Below, one piece after another: positions 22,623-34,309 of a DNA stretch of 64,000 nt; within the stretch, counting starts at the first letter, position 1, and each line of letters starts with the position of its first letter. The stretch is from NCBI GenBank assembly GCA_038363925.1, contig JAQQWL010000003.1, positions 2,356,001-2,420,000 of the forward strand, given 5' to 3'. The notes beneath the pieces were generated by a model. It was not told the DNA's origin, did no database searches, and saw nothing but the letters and a program-made list of their open reading frames with translations. The translations under genes were made by a program, and so were the position numbers. The stretch comes from Apiospora phragmitis (taxonomy: Eukaryota; Ascomycota; Sordariomycetes; Amphisphaeriales; Apiosporaceae).

Positions 22623-23885
22623 ATGCCGAAGGCAACAGCAAAACGATCCGCCTGCGACCGGTGCAGGGCGAAACGAGTGCGATGCCCCAGCGCGGAAGAG
22701 GAAAACAGTAGAGCGACATGTGCCCGCTGCGTCCGCGCCGGCGTAGCATGCACCACTGCGTCCCCTGGGTACCCCGGGAGACCGCGGAAGACGCCTCTCG
22801 TTGATCATGGTAGCACACCCAGCGACTCGGCCACAACCCCTGTTGTCACTGACATTTACAATACTTTGCCCGAGGCCAACTTAAAGGGCTGGTTAGCGGT
22901 CGGCGATGCATCCATCTTTGGTTTTCCGTCGACCGAGGAACACCCTCCTCCAGACAGCTTCCCCACACTAGAGCAGTTGACCACGTCGCCTCGCCATCAA
23001 GAGCTACTAGATGCACCAGACAGCTTGGACATGACGTATGCGGGTCAAAATTTTAACAATATGCTCGATGTCAGCACATTCGACACATTCTTTAACACGT
23101 CCGGATGCTTGTCTTCCACGACTTCTGACCAGCCTCCAAGAGAAGCCAGTTTACAGGCAGGGTTCGGAGAGAGAATGAAGCAGCGCAAGTCGGCCATGGG
23201 CGCGTTTCTCTCCGACCCTCGCAACACCGTGGAAAATTGCGCAGAGATAGGTGGCGACACAAGCATGGTTATTGATAACCCAGTTGCAATCGCCCTTACA
23301 TGCACCAAACAACTCATTGGTCTTATCCGGAATGTAACAACAGCAACTCGTCAACATGCTCCCTCGGACTTGTCTACCCATGATGATCTGCTCGTCCCAG
23401 CCGACGTCTCATCGTTGACTGCCCAAACCGAGTCTCTCAGCACGGAAACGACGCTTCTGATAATCTCGGGCTACCTCTCGCTGATGAGATTTTACGACTC
23501 TCTATTCCATGACGCGTCGAGAACACTATCTCATATGCCCCCGGAGACCTTCAAGTCTATCAAGTTCAAGTCAGTCTTCCGGATTGCAGGCATTTCCTCG
23601 TTACAGGACATTTCCGGAAAGGCATATGCCATGTTGGTAATCGAGGTTATTCAAACCCAGATCCAAACGTTGGAGCGTTGCATGGGGCTCCCACCGGCTT
23701 ATTGTATCTCAGGTGAGGCAGCTGGTTCGCTCTCGAGCAAAGGCATATTTGCCGATCAAGATCGAGCACGGCTGCTACATTCTGCTATGGCACAGAAAGA
23801 TATCAAATCACACAGAGGCAGCAAGTCGCTGACGGAGCTGATACGGGAGAATATGACGAGTACGATGGCATGCTTCAGTGATTAG
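22623..23885 (+). CDS. Zn2Cys6 transcription factor
   Basis: A single-exon 420-residue regulator. The binuclear zinc cluster is at residues 11-43: Cys11-x2-Cys14-x6-Cys21-x11-Cys33-x2-Cys36-x6-Cys43, beginning KRSACDRCRAKRVRCPS, with a basic linker (GRPRKTP). The central part is disordered. The C-terminal half has helices typical of AflR-like or pathway-specific regulators (STETTLLIISGYLSLMRFYDS, LVIEVIQTQIQTLERCMG). It acts in the nucleus by binding CGG-type half sites (family knowledge). It is 451 bp upstream of, and co-oriented with, an MFS exporter whose promoter carries three copies of one motif, so it is probably that exporter's regulator (inference). The ORF is intact, unlike many neighbours. 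Confidence 0.9.
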   Translation: MPKATAKRSACDRCRAKRVRCPSAEEENSRATCARCVRAGVACTTASPGYPGRPRKTPLVDHGSTPSDSATTPVVTDIYNTLPEANLKGWLAVGDASIFGFPSTEEHPPPDSFPTLEQLTTSPRHQELLDAPDSLDMTYAGQNFNNMLDVSTFDTFFNTSGCLSSTTSDQPPREASLQAGFGERMKQRKSAMGAFLSDPRNTVENCAEIGGDTSMVIDNPVAIALTCTKQLIGLIRNVTTATRQHAPSDLSTHDDLLVPADVSSLTAQTESLSTETTLLIISGYLSLMRFYDSLFHDASRTLSHMPPETFKSIKFKSVFRIAGISSLQDISGKAYAMLVIEVIQTQIQTLERCMGLPPAYCISGEAAGSLSSKGIFADQDRARLLHSAMAQKDIKSHRGSKSLTELIRENMTSTMACFSD

Positions 23886-24107
23886 ATGATCGACTGGGTT
23901 AACATGTCCCCCTCCGGAAACTGAGCTGGAGCCCTGTCTATAGATCCAAGCTTACTGATATACCTAGTCTGTTCCAATTCGGCTTTCATGGGAGCAGTAA
24001 TAAGTACGGAGGCCAGGTCAAATAGAATAGGGCAGTGTAGGACGGGCAGTCAGAATATGACCTGCTGACTGCTCGCTTACGTGCGGGTGGAATCTCAAAT
24101 CTCGTAA

Positions 24108-24178
24108 GGTTTTGTAAAACCCTCCGGGATACCTTGAAACCCTACGAGGGGTACCTTCAATATCAAAGAAACCCTCCG
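24108..24178 (+). promoter_or_regulatory. three repeats of AAACCCTMCG plus a GGTTTTGTAAAACC palindrome
   Basis: AAACCCTCCG occurs at 24117-24126, AAACCCTACG at 24137-24146 and AAACCCTCCG at 24169-24178, all in the same orientation. The first overlaps the palindrome GGTTTTGTAAAACC (24108-24121). Start-to-start spacings are 20 and 32 bp, near two and three helical turns. The array ends 15 bp before a TATA box. The arrangement suggests an activator-binding array for the MFS promoter. Confidence 0.55.
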
Positions 24179-24192
24179 CCAAAGTAAGTTCC

Positions 24193-24199
24193 TATATAA
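24193..24199 (+). promoter_or_regulatory. TATA box of the MFS gene
   Basis: TATATAA lies 138 bp before the MFS start codon and just downstream of the repeated motif, followed by a CT/CA-rich leader. Position and context fit a core promoter. Confidence 0.5.
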
Positions 24200-24336
24200 C
24201 TGCTCCGAACAAGAGCAGCTGGGTAACTCAACCCCCTTCTCAGTATACTTCCTGGGACAAAAAGCACAACAGCAACCTTTCACCAGCATTACTGTCGAGC
24301 CTTCTCTCTCCTACTAAAGTAATCTGAGCCGACATC

Positions 24337-26162
24337 ATGCCACAGCAAGAAGCAGCCGACTCCAACGCCCTGAACTCTGGAGCTCCGTCGAGCGATACCA
24401 AGGAGATGGCACCGGATGAAAGTGTCCAACAAAAGCGACAGACTCAAAAAGGGCTCCGACTCTGGGCCATTTTGGCCGTTCTCGCCCTCGCTAGCCTTCT
24501 GACTGCGCTAGAAGCCACTATCAGCTCGACTGTGCTGCCCGTCATTGTCCAGGACTTGGGCGGCGGCGATGACTACATCTGGGTCGCGAACGCGTACTTC
24601 CTGACCATGTAAACTACCCCTTTTCGAGCTTCGCCGCGAGATGCACCACGTGCCACAGATACTGACTATTTTCAACAATCCAGGGCCTCTTTGCAGCCCA
24701 TGTTTGGACAGATCGCCAATGTATTCGGTCGCCGCTGGCCCATGATCCTATCGACTGTTGCCTTCCTGCTTGGAAGCGGTATATGTAGCGGGTGAGTGAT
24801 GGTTGGTCTCCGAATATGATGAAGATCTCGTGCTGACGATAGGCGCCGTACAGCGCCACCAATATGGGCATGTTGATCGCTGGTCGGGTCATCCAGGGAG
24901 TCGGGGCATCCGGGCTGAGTGTCCTCGTCGAAACTATCATTTGCGACTTGGGCCCCCTCCGGGAGCGGGGCAACTATATGGCCATGGTCTTCGGCATGAT
25001 TTCCTTGGGGACAGCCCTAGGCCCTCTTTTCGGGGGACTGATTGTGACTTATAGCACCTGGCGTTGGGCATTTTACCTGTCTTTACCCATCGGTGGCCCG
25101 GCGCTCGTACTACTGTTCGTGTTCCTGCACGTCAAGTATGACAGGCAAAGCATCCTGGCTACCAAGATCTCCAGCCTCGACTGGCTCGACAACGCCATCT
25201 TTATCGGCGCCTCGGTCGCGGTACTGATTGCTCTCAGCTGGGCGGGCGGGCAGTATGCGTGGTCATCCTACGAGGTTCTCGTACCACTTATCGTGGGCAT
25301 GGCCGCGCTGGGGGGCTTTATCGCGTTTGAGGGCAGTCGATTTGCCGCGAACCCTATGATGCCCATCCACCTCTTCACCCACCGTGCTACTCTCGCCGTC
25401 TTTGCACTTACGTTTCTGCACGGCGTCATTACCATGTGGGCTTTTTACTTCCTCCCCGTCTACTTCCAAGGTGTTCTCGGTGAAACCTCTTGCCGGTCCG
25501 GTATCATGCTCCTGCCGACGATCCTCGCCCTTATCCCCGCTGCTATCGTTGGCGGTCTCCTGCTTACCAAGTTCGGCCGCTACAAACCTATCCCCATCGT
25601 CGCTTTCGCCCTAGTTACCGTGGGGTTCGGCCTCTTCTCCATCCTGGGCGAGAACTCGAGCACGGGCGCCTGGGTCGGCTTCCAGCTCATCGAGTCCATC
25701 GGCGCCGGCCTCGCGATCCCGGTTCTGCTCCCGGCCCTCCTGGCCCCGCTGACGGACCAGGACACGGTCCTCGCAACGGGGACGTGGGCGTTCATGCGCA
25801 GCTTCGGCGTCGTCTGGGGCTTCGCCATCGCCGGCACCGTCTTCGGCAACCGGGCTTCGCAGCTGGCCGGCGCGGGCGCAATCAGCAGCAACTCCACCAT
25901 CGCCGCTGATTTCATCGCGGGCGAGGCGTACCGGGACGCCACGGCCTACTTCCTGGACTCCCTCCCGGCGGAGACGCGTGGCCAGGTGGTAGCAGTGCAA
26001 AGCAGCGCGCTCCAGCGGTCGTGGCAGGTTGCTATTGCTTTCGGCGCGGTGGGATTCATCGCTGCTGCTTTGCTTCGGGAGGTGCTGCTTAGGGAAGAGC
26101 TCGATAGCGAGTTTGGCATGACCGACGGTGGAAAGCCCAGCAAGAAAAGCGGTAAAGCCTAG
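24337..26162 (+). CDS. MFS multidrug exporter, DHA2 (14-span) type
   Basis: A drug:proton antiporter of the plasma membrane. Three exons: 24337-24608, 24684-24791 and 24854-26162, with introns of 75 and 62 nt. The cytosolic N-terminus is followed by span 1 (LWAILAVLALASLLTALEA). Conserved motifs: GQIANVFGRRWPM (motif A), GRVIQGVGASG (motif B) and GTALGPLFGGLI (motif C, antiporter signature). The spacing and about 14 hydrophobic segments place it in the DHA2 group that includes fungal toxin and drug efflux pumps. The length of about 560 residues is complete and the frame intact. It is downstream of and co-oriented with a Zn2Cys6 regulator. No biosynthetic core enzyme is visible nearby, so it is more likely a resistance exporter than part of a full metabolite cluster. 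The transported substrate is unknown. Confidence 0.93.
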
Positions 26163-26718
26163 AAAAGATGTGAAGGCGGCAGGCTACCCGTGCCTGTCTT
26201 ATACTGAGGGATGACATACCATCAACATGATCTTAGTATTCACCGGGCTTTAGATTTTATATCGGGTACGCGTATCTTATGGGCGATCTGGGACCGTTTA
26301 GGGAGATATCAATGATACATTCTAGTTAACCTTTTCACGTTGCCTGACCGGGCTCAAAGGATGTTATGGGACACAAAGTTAGCAGTAGCAACCATATTGT
26401 ATAGTGTTTCGGGTTTACGGGCACATATTGCACGTCATATAAAGTTGGCCTAAATTCCAACTCAAATCCCATTTTCTTAAGCCCGCGTTAATTCAGAGCA
26501 GAGTTCTCTGGTTCGTATCCAGCCTACCCTACCCCCTTAAAATATCACCACACTCACAAGAGGGAATATTGCATCTTCGGGTGTACAGGGAATGATTCAT
26601 GAAGACATGGCCTTACTAAGAAACACAGTAGCAAGGCCTTATAGCTATGTTCTCAGACACTTATTCCACAACACCCTGATTCATGATTCATTGATTGATA
26701 ACGGGATAACGAGTCTAG
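26163..26718. other. intergenic region between convergent genes
   Basis: 3' flanks of the MFS gene and of the first HET gene. No gene and no repeat seen. Confidence 0.5.
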
Positions 26719-28887
26719 TTATATTATCACAACCGTCTTGAGACAGAGGTTGGCCTTCAATATGACATTAATGTCGTGTCGATACGCGTCCACGCAAAAC
26801 ATACCAACTCTTTGCCAAGTATTTTCCTCCCCATGTAGCCCTAGAATCATGACAAATGATCTGCTCAAACAACTACCAATATAGACGCATTGCCATTTTG
26901 AGCTGTCCTTCAGCTTCTCAAGGACTTCTGCATCGGACTGGGCATCACTTGACCATGTTAAAGCTGTTGCATGTCCACCCATCGCCCAAGGCCCCAACAG
27001 CCATGGTTTCTCCATAATTGCCTCTGGGTGATAAGTAAACCTTTCAACTGGAACCAAGGGTCCTGTTATATACAAAACCGTGTATCTGCTCTCCGAGGGT
27101 AGGTCCGTAAGTGCCAGTGTAGGCCCGTCGCCCGGATTTCCGAAGTGTACGTCTCGGATGCCGCTATTAAACCACCATTTTCGGCCCTTGGCGATTTCGT
27201 ACTCTACTGGACCCTGCCAACCGGTCCATGTCCAAGAGGGAAACATATGCCGTCGCCGTGGTCTTTGCATATTCGTCGCATGTCTCCATGTCAACGCAAA
27301 AGCAAAACAATCCATTTTGTGTTTGGGAGGGTCTGGGTACGCCATTCCCCAGATATGACTGAAAGAATATTTCCCTTTGGTAAAACGCCCGAGAACCCCC
27401 CTGAAAGCATTCAAGGAGTCCTCATCATATCGGAGATTTCTCGCGCTATAATCTTCCACGTTCGACAGATACCTGCCGAATAAATTGTTCAAAGATAGTT
27501 TCTCGTGGACGATTTTACCAAACTCCTGTCCTCGACTCCTCCCCGAACATCCCGGAGCGTAGACGCTCGTAGGTCTTCGACCTGTTCTTTATGTGTAGCA
27601 TGTCGAGCGGGAAGCATACACTTTCGAAACAGTTCATGGTGTTGCACTCGAAGTACATCTCGTCATCGGTGAAGACAAGGCGGCGGCGACTCAGAAGCGC
27701 TTCCTGAAAAGTCCAACCTCGAGTTGCCCAGTGGGATGAGGCTATCGAAACTTGAGGATCCACAGGGGCCTGAATCACAGTTACGTCTTGGTCTCTGAAA
27801 ACCAACTGTCGCCGGCGGGCTTTGTTGCCGACTCCCGGGAGGCCATAGGTCTCGTCAACACCAGCAGCACTGATGATGGTCAAAGCAGAGTTCTGATATA
27901 TGGCGTCCATCTGTCGGATCTGATCGTGCTTCGACTCTGGATTGTTCTGGTCAATGCAAAACTTGTCGATCCAGAGATACCGATACCCAAGTGTCTTGGT
28001 CACCTCGATGGAATCACGGACGACGGCGGACAGTTTTTCTGGAAGCCGTTTTTTCCCACCATCATCGCGAATCGACCCGCAGGCGTCTCCTGAATTTGCC
28101 CAGACGTAGCTCAGTGCAACATAGACCGAACCTGGGCCACCACTTTCGATTGATAGCGTCGTGCAGTCGATAACTTGGAGGCCATGAACGGACTCAAGTT
28201 CTGATCTACACAGCAGCTTGTGGTGTTCTGTGCAGTAACTAAGCCATGGTTTTGCTGTGCCGTGATCAAATTGATGAGGTATTATTTGGGGGAGAAGAAT
28301 TCTGGACCAATCGGGTTTTGAAGCAAAACAGGGCCGCCGTTGGCTTGGAATTTTCCAATGCCGCCCCACGAGGCATCTTATGGACTGAAATCCCCAGGTT
28401 CCAACATTAGACATACAGCCGGGCTTTCTGTTCTGAACTTCAATCGTTCTTCCAGGCCCGCCCAAATCCGATGGTTTGCCGCAATTACCTGGTATTTTTC
28501 CTCTTGATCCCGTATCCTTACGTTCTGGGTTTCTTTCCTCGACATTGTAAAAGGGGCGGCAAGCATATGGCACAGGGGACAAGTGGGTTCAGCTGCAGGC
28601 CGAGACCGATATCCACGCTGGTTCATGAGCGACCATGCATGAGCTTCCCGCGAGATTCCTAGCAGATCGAGCTTTAGGCATTCGTCACATAGCACCTCCC
28701 CCAAAGAAGATACGTCGTGGATCTCTCCAGCCGGGCTTGTGTCTTGCGTGCATTGTTTGATACGCCTCGGATATCCCGTGGGGGGTTCGAGTTCGGAACA
28801 GTTGCTTTCGTTCCCAAAGGCCATGCCAGAAAAGGGACGTTTCTTTGCAGACGGTACATGCGTTCTCCATCTTCGACACTGCTGCAA
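26719..28887 (-). CDS. HET-domain protein (first of three), frame-broken
   Basis: A heterokaryon-incompatibility-type protein. The N-terminal segment (28887-28380) has a Cys-rich motif (CDECLKLDLLGI .. CPLCHMLAAPF) common before HET domains. The HET domain follows (about 28130-27660): SVYVALSYVWANSGDA, YRYLWIDKFCIDQNNPESK, ATRGWTFQEALLSRRRLVF. The C-terminal 257 residues (27492-26719) have a WTWTGWQGP segment typical of HET proteins. Two frame changes are needed: one between about 28380 and 28270 (both frames are open there) and one near 27515-27530, where RSGMFGEESRTGVW ends and QEFGKIVHEKLSLNNLFG goes on. HET proteins trigger cell death after fusion of unlike individuals (family knowledge). 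HET genes do decay naturally, so a real pseudogene is possible here. Confidence 0.78.
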
Positions 28888-29766
28888 CTCCCAGCGTTTC
28901 GATAACAGGTATTGGGACTCAAAGAGACCACCGGATAATCGACACCAGACATTAAATGGAGTTTAGAAAGGGATGTGGATTATGAAGATTGGTAATTAGG
29001 ACTCAAGCCTGGGGACTTTGTTCAATGGGAGGCTAATTGGAGAAGCAGAAGTCAAGATAAGAATGGGAAGTAATAGAACATTAATATTTGGGGAGAGATA
29101 GCTGTGAGAGGGGTTGTCCCAGAGTGTGAACCAACTATGCGGCGTCCAACCAACATACTGGACGGGCTATGCTGTGGCTCAGCACGAAGGGCCAACTCTG
29201 CATGCGCTTACTACCCCTTGCGCAGAGAATAAATACGTGGCACTTTGGGTCCTTGCACAGGCTTTTGTGCAAGCCAACGCAACTTGACATCTATCTTATT
29301 TTTTATTTATTTATTTTTGAACTGGTTTTAGTGTCTTAATTTTTTCAACGCCCATCTTCCTCCCACCTTGAAGCCCCTGTCGTGCACCAATCTGGGGATT
29401 AGAATGCCAAGGCGGCATCGCACACCCAGCACGGAAGGTGAGCGGGACTCCTTCCTAATCCATGCGTTACTACCCGAAACCTTCAAGCCTAAAAAGCTTA
29501 GCATATATGTAGGGCAAAATATACCGGCGGCTCCTTCCATCCTATCAGGACCTTATCGGTTGCATCCAACATCGCAGCTACCAAGCAGGGGCGACTGCCG
29601 AGATTTGACTCGAGAGGTTAGGTAGCATCACCACGACAAACAGTTGCTGCTTGGCAGACTTGGTCAAGCATGCACTACGACACATAAAAGGGTAGACCCA
29701 TCCACGCTTGCATCTTGTTACTGCTCTTCTTCTCTTCCCCAGGGTGCGTCACTACTAGTCTTCACC
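28888..29766. other. divergent promoter region between a HET gene and the carboxypeptidase gene
   Basis: No gene. 29290-29320 is T-rich. The right end holds the carboxypeptidase core promoter (TATA-like at 29683). Confidence 0.5.
29683..29690 (+). promoter_or_regulatory. TATA-like element of the carboxypeptidase gene
   Basis: CATAAAAG lies 77 bp before the start codon, followed by a CT-rich tract (CTTCTTCTCTTCCC), as in highly expressed secreted-protein genes of filamentous fungi. Confidence 0.4.
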
Positions 29767-31117
29767 ATGAAGTCTTTCTCAGTTGCCTCACTCGTGGGCC
29801 TCCTGGCTCTCAGCGCTACTTCATCTGCTTGCCTCTTACCAGAAGAGCGCGAGAACGATGGCCACATCAGGGCCATCCGCGGTCGCCAATCCCGTAACAA
29901 TGGGACGCCCATTGGCACCGGGGACCGGTTCAGCGGAGGCGGTGTCGCGCCTCAGGGCCTTGGCTCCCAGGGTTCCAACACGAGCTTCAGCACCATTCTC
30001 AACGTCAACGAGATTGCCAGCGGCCTGAAAGGGCTCGCCAGCATCTACGGCATTGAGACCTTCACCACGCCCTACAAGACATACCAGGGTGCGTCGATCC
30101 AGGGCGCCGTGGTCGGCGGAAGCGGAGGCCAGTGCAAGGAAGCCTACCGCGTCTTCCTGAACGGCAACATCCACGCCCGCGAGCGCGGGTCCGCGGACAA
30201 CGTCCTCTTCTTCATATCGGACCTTCTCTACGCGAACAAGACCAACGCGGGCCTGACCTACGGATCCAAGACCTACACCGCCGCGCAGGTCCAGACCGCC
30301 CTCTCGGCCGGCATCGTCTTCATCCCGCTCAGCAACCCGGACGGCGTGGCCTACGACCAGAGCAGCAACAGCTGCTGGCGCAAGAACCGTAACCCGGCGT
30401 CGGGCACGGGCTCCACGAGCGGCATCGACCTGAACCGCAACTTCGACTTCCTGTGGGACTTCAACCCGGAAGTTCGCCTCGAGCGTGCGGTCGAGCGTGG
30501 CGTCGACGAACCCCTCATCCGAGACGTACCACGGCACCAGCGCCTTCAGCGAGCCCGAGACGCGCGGCCTCAAGTGGGTGCTCGACACGTACGCCAAGAT
30601 CCGCTGGTACGTTGACCTGCACTCGTACGCCGGCGACGTCCTCTATAGCTGGGGCAGCGACGAGAACCAGAGCAGGTACCCGAGCATGACCTTCCAGAAC
30701 TCCTCCTTCGACTCGGTCCGCGGCATCCTTAGCGACACCCCGGGCACCCGCGGCGGCTACGGCGAGTACATCCCCGCTGCCGAGCTGACGGCCCAGACCA
30801 CGGCCGCCACCCGCATGGTCTCGGGCCTCAATGCCGGCGGCGGGTCCCGGTATTACACGGCCATGCAGAGCTCAGACCTGTACCCCACCAGCGGCGCCAG
30901 CGACGACTATGCGTATTCGCGCCACTTCGCCGACCCGAGCCTGAATTTGGTACACAGCTACACCATCGAGTTTAGTCAAGGGAACAACGCGGCCAGCTGC
31001 CCCTTCTATCCCACGGTGGCCCAGTACAACGCGAATATCAGGGCTGTGGGAGCGGGTTTCATGGAGCTTCTACTCGCAGCTGTTGAGTTGGGTCTTGGTG
31101 ATGAGACCACATGCTAG
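29767..31117 (+). CDS. secreted zinc metallocarboxypeptidase, family M14
   Basis: Removes C-terminal residues from peptides outside the cell. The start at 29767 gives a clear signal peptide (MKSFSVASLVGLLALSATSS). Motifs in order: GNIHARERGS (HxxE zinc ligands), NPDGVAYDQS and CWRKNRNP (substrate Arg region), GIDLNRNFDF (NR motif), WYVDLHSYAGDVLYSWG (third zinc ligand, His) and HSYTIEFSQG (catalytic Glu). The order and spacing are those of the M14 family. Only a short N-terminal extension is present instead of the long propeptide of animal procarboxypeptidases. One extra G at 30468-30469 breaks the frame: FNPE should read FNPKFASSVRSSVAST, after which the rest is open to 31117. About 450 residues if corrected. 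No intron. Confidence 0.9.
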
Positions 31118-31503
31118 ATGACCCAGGCTAGAAGTGGTGCCCCTGGTTTCGTGGTTTGGGTATCTTACGGATATCCACCACCAATAGTAATTACAATGAT
31201 CTCCTATGAGGACTATGCATATGCTAGTGATCGCCGGATATGAGTATGTGACCACTGGTAGTACATAGCCCTCATCATGCAGTCTCCGCTCCTAATACAC
31301 CAGCTTACAGACTCTCGAGGACGACAGTGAAAGATGACATCAGGCTGGAAGCGATTCAGTCACATGTAGAACGGGAGGATGATGTCGTAAAGTGGAATAT
31401 CTGTTTTCCGGCCGCAATTATGGTATATAACGTGGTGAAACCCGCGAAATATGACACACACTAACACACGGCCAGCGGCTGGGCGAAGACCGAAGAACAT
31501 TGG
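31118..31503. other. intergenic region between convergent genes
   Basis: 3' flanks of the carboxypeptidase and of the second HET gene. No gene seen. Confidence 0.5.
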
Positions 31504-34309
31504 CTAGACAAGAACGAAGTTCCTAAACAGAACATAACCCTGAGGAGCCCGCACCACGTATTCTCTCCCCGCATCGTTGACACTCCGGAACTCCGGCCCA
31601 AGATCCTCATCGACTTTGTCCGCCGGGTACAGCAGCTCGCCATCCATGATCCCATGCACATAGCAGTCCCCCATCAGCTCAAATTCCTCTTGCTCAGATC
31701 CATCCACACTGCTTGAAGAGTCGGGTTTTTGTTGTCCTTGTTGCAACCCCTTGCGCAGAATGAACGGCGTTCGGAAGCCTTCGAGCAGGACACAGTAATC
31801 CTTGTTCTCCGCATCCCATGGCACGGTGCCCATAAAGTGGTTGTCGAGTTGTTCTTCCGCCCCAGTTTCATCGTCATCCCTGTTATCGTTGACGGGAGGA
31901 CTGCCACCGCCACCGACAGCATCGCTAGATGGCTTTCCCAGGACCGCGAAGCGCCGGCCTCGCTGTGTTTCCTGAAACGGAGTGGTGAAGGGCACCATGC
32001 GGTGCTGAAGATCGGCTTCGACTCCTTTGTCGAAGTCCAAGAGCCACATGAAGAGCCCCGTCTGGTGGATGCGGATCCCCGGCGCTGTCAGGTCCTCCTC
32101 CGATTCCGGCCCTCGGGCATAGAAGCGTTGGAAGGCGTCTAGGCCCTCGAAGAATTCGTCGCCAGGGGTAGCACGAGGCGCCACCGGATTCGGCAGCTGG
32201 TTCCGCTGAGACGCATCGGACGTGGTGGAGGCTCCCATGCTTCGCCGTCCAATCCGGCCACCTTGCCAGGAGCAGTCCGCCGCGAGAGTTCGGGCCACGG
32301 CGTCCTGGAAACCCTCCTCGCTGTACCGCGGAGCAATGTCTTCCTCAAACGCGTCGGTCATGCTGAGAATCAAGTTCCTCGCATCCTCGTCATTGAGCGG
32401 CGCTGGTGCAATCTCTACATCAGGTGCGTTCTTAAATTTGCCGAATGAGGGCTCGGATGGATCGTGGGAGTAAAACTTCCAAGGGGCCCCCACGGTGTTA
32501 ATCTGCGCGAGGATAACTCCCCGGACACGGAGTTTTGGCTTCTTTGCCCTTTCGGTGTCCAGAATGGAGCATTTCGGCGTGCTTTCACCCATGCACTGGT
32601 ATAAGTGGGCTGGAAATGTCGACCGCGACTGCTTGGTCCAGTCCGGAACCCATGAGGGCAGGTCGGAAATCTTTTGGTCAAGGCCGGCATGATGGAGAAG
32701 ATCTCCAACATGGCCAAACAGAACTAATTCTGAAGCAACATCAATGAACAGCTTGGCAGCAGTGTTGGCTGGAGAGTAGTCTGGGACGATCGACCGTGAT
32801 ATGGCATCATCGGTCACACCTAGGAGTCCAAATACCTTGTCCCGGGGGTCCGTGGCGAGATTGCTTCGGGAAAGGCACAACAGCTCCAAAAGACTTGGGC
32901 CGGATGCCACACCGTCTTCCAGAGAGTCTTGAGCATAGGCATCGCTCCTTTCTTGATCATTTGTCCCCTTTCCTCGTTTCTCCCTTAATGACTTGATAGA
33001 GCTGACGGGGCTCAGGTGTCTGACCCTGTTGTATATGTCCGCTAACGGCCCAATGCGGAGTACTCGAGGAAGGCTGCGCGATCCGGCCAAAGACCAGAAC
33101 TCCGTGATGGCATCGAGACTGATTGCTGTATCTTCATACAGGACAACGACTTTCGCCGCCAGGACGATTTCCTGAAAGACCCAGGTCCGAAAATACCAGT
33201 CTTGGCTCCAAAATTCGAGAAGGTTGGTCCACCTCTTGCGTCCCTCCTGTGTTTTAAGGTCAGGTAAGCTTGTTTTATCCCAGTAGGTATCAGACAAGGT
33301 CTTGTCCTCACTGCCCACTGTCCAAGTTCTCGACAAGAATGTCATGATGCTGACAGCGCTCTGGACATTGGTGGAGCTATATGCATCGCCGGTTTCAATG
33401 GGCTGGAAATCGGCCATGCCGTAAGACTCAGCTGGCTTGGGGAACTTGGTCAAAGTTGTAGAAGCTGTCGAATCACCAGGTCCGTTGGCGCCAAGGCTCT
33501 GCGGGTCATCGACGGTGGTTCCTTGCACGTGATGATCCACGACTGGTTCGTCGTGATCATCTGACTCCGATTCGCTGTTCACCTTGCCGTATCGGTAATG
33601 GCCTGGGTGTGCAAGAACCATTGATGCCTTCTCATAGATACTGCCCATAAGCTGGACTTGAGATCCTCTCTCAGCAACGTCTTGCTGGTTAATGCAGATG
33701 CCGTCGGCCCATAGCCAGGACTCTGGGTACCTGTCAAAGCAATTTCGTAGGGCGTGGAAAAGGTTCTGAGTGACAGGGACCATTCCCCCATCGCAGTTGA
33801 CAGCGAGGAATTGGCTGGGATCTCCCCAGACGTATGACAGGCAGAAGAAAGCCGGCGCGTCACTCAGTGAGAAACTTTGGAGCTCAAGCTGCCTTACAAT
33901 ACCATCTTCCCCAGGGGGCCGACAGTCTCAAGAGTCTAAGCTGTCGGAGCTCTGGATTGAGTCTGGAGTACTCGTAAGGTGTGCCAGTGTTCTCGAGCGC
34001 AACGCGGCGGAGCTGCCGTGGCCCTTTTGCGCCTACACCCTTGTCCACCCCTGGAGGGTCAATGTTATCGACAGCGCCAATGAATGACAACGAGCTATCC
34101 TCGCTCGCGCGCCATGGCGTCGAAGTCAGCGAGACTGTGTTGGGGTCGACGCCCTCCTGCCGCGCGAGAAACAGCTTCAGCGCATCTGTGGATCCACCGG
34201 CAAGCTGGTCGAGAGCTATTTGGAGGTCATACTCTTCCCAGTCCGGACCGACGGCTTCGCTCTCTGGTGACTCTGGGTCTTGAATGTTTCTAGGCTCAGG
34301 CTGAGACAT
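31504..34309 (-). CDS. HET-domain protein (second of three)
   Basis: A large HET protein of about 935 residues. It starts at 34309 (MSQPEPRNIQDPE). The HET domain is near the N-terminus: FFCLSYVWGDPSQF, then ESWLWADGICINQQDVAER, then TWVFQEIVLAAK. A long C-terminal part follows with LLGVTDDAISRSIVPDYS, LPSWVPDWT and a final FELMGDCYVHGIMDGELLYP, the usual C-terminal block of fungal HET proteins (gdCYvHGiMdGE). A single missing base near 33911 (minus CCCTGGGGAAGATGG) splits LRLSAPWG from EDGIVRQLELQSF; everything else is open over 2.7 kb. It is probably functional if the gap is a sequence error. It lies head to head with an empty 1.8 kb region. Confidence 0.85.

Larger units (their letters stand above)
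23886..24336. other. regulator-exporter intergenic region
   Basis: Holds the terminator of the Zn2Cys6 gene and the promoter of the MFS gene; see the separate entries for the repeated motif and the TATA box. 24200-24336 is a CT/CA-rich leader. Confidence 0.6.

Noticed and set aside
26505..26530. tRNA T-loop-like GGTTCGTATCC
   Set aside because: T-stem nearly pairs but no matching acceptor stem upstream; not a tRNA.
29836..30597. A 253-codon minus-strand frame
   Set aside because: Antisense of the carboxypeptidase gene; no recognisable motif.
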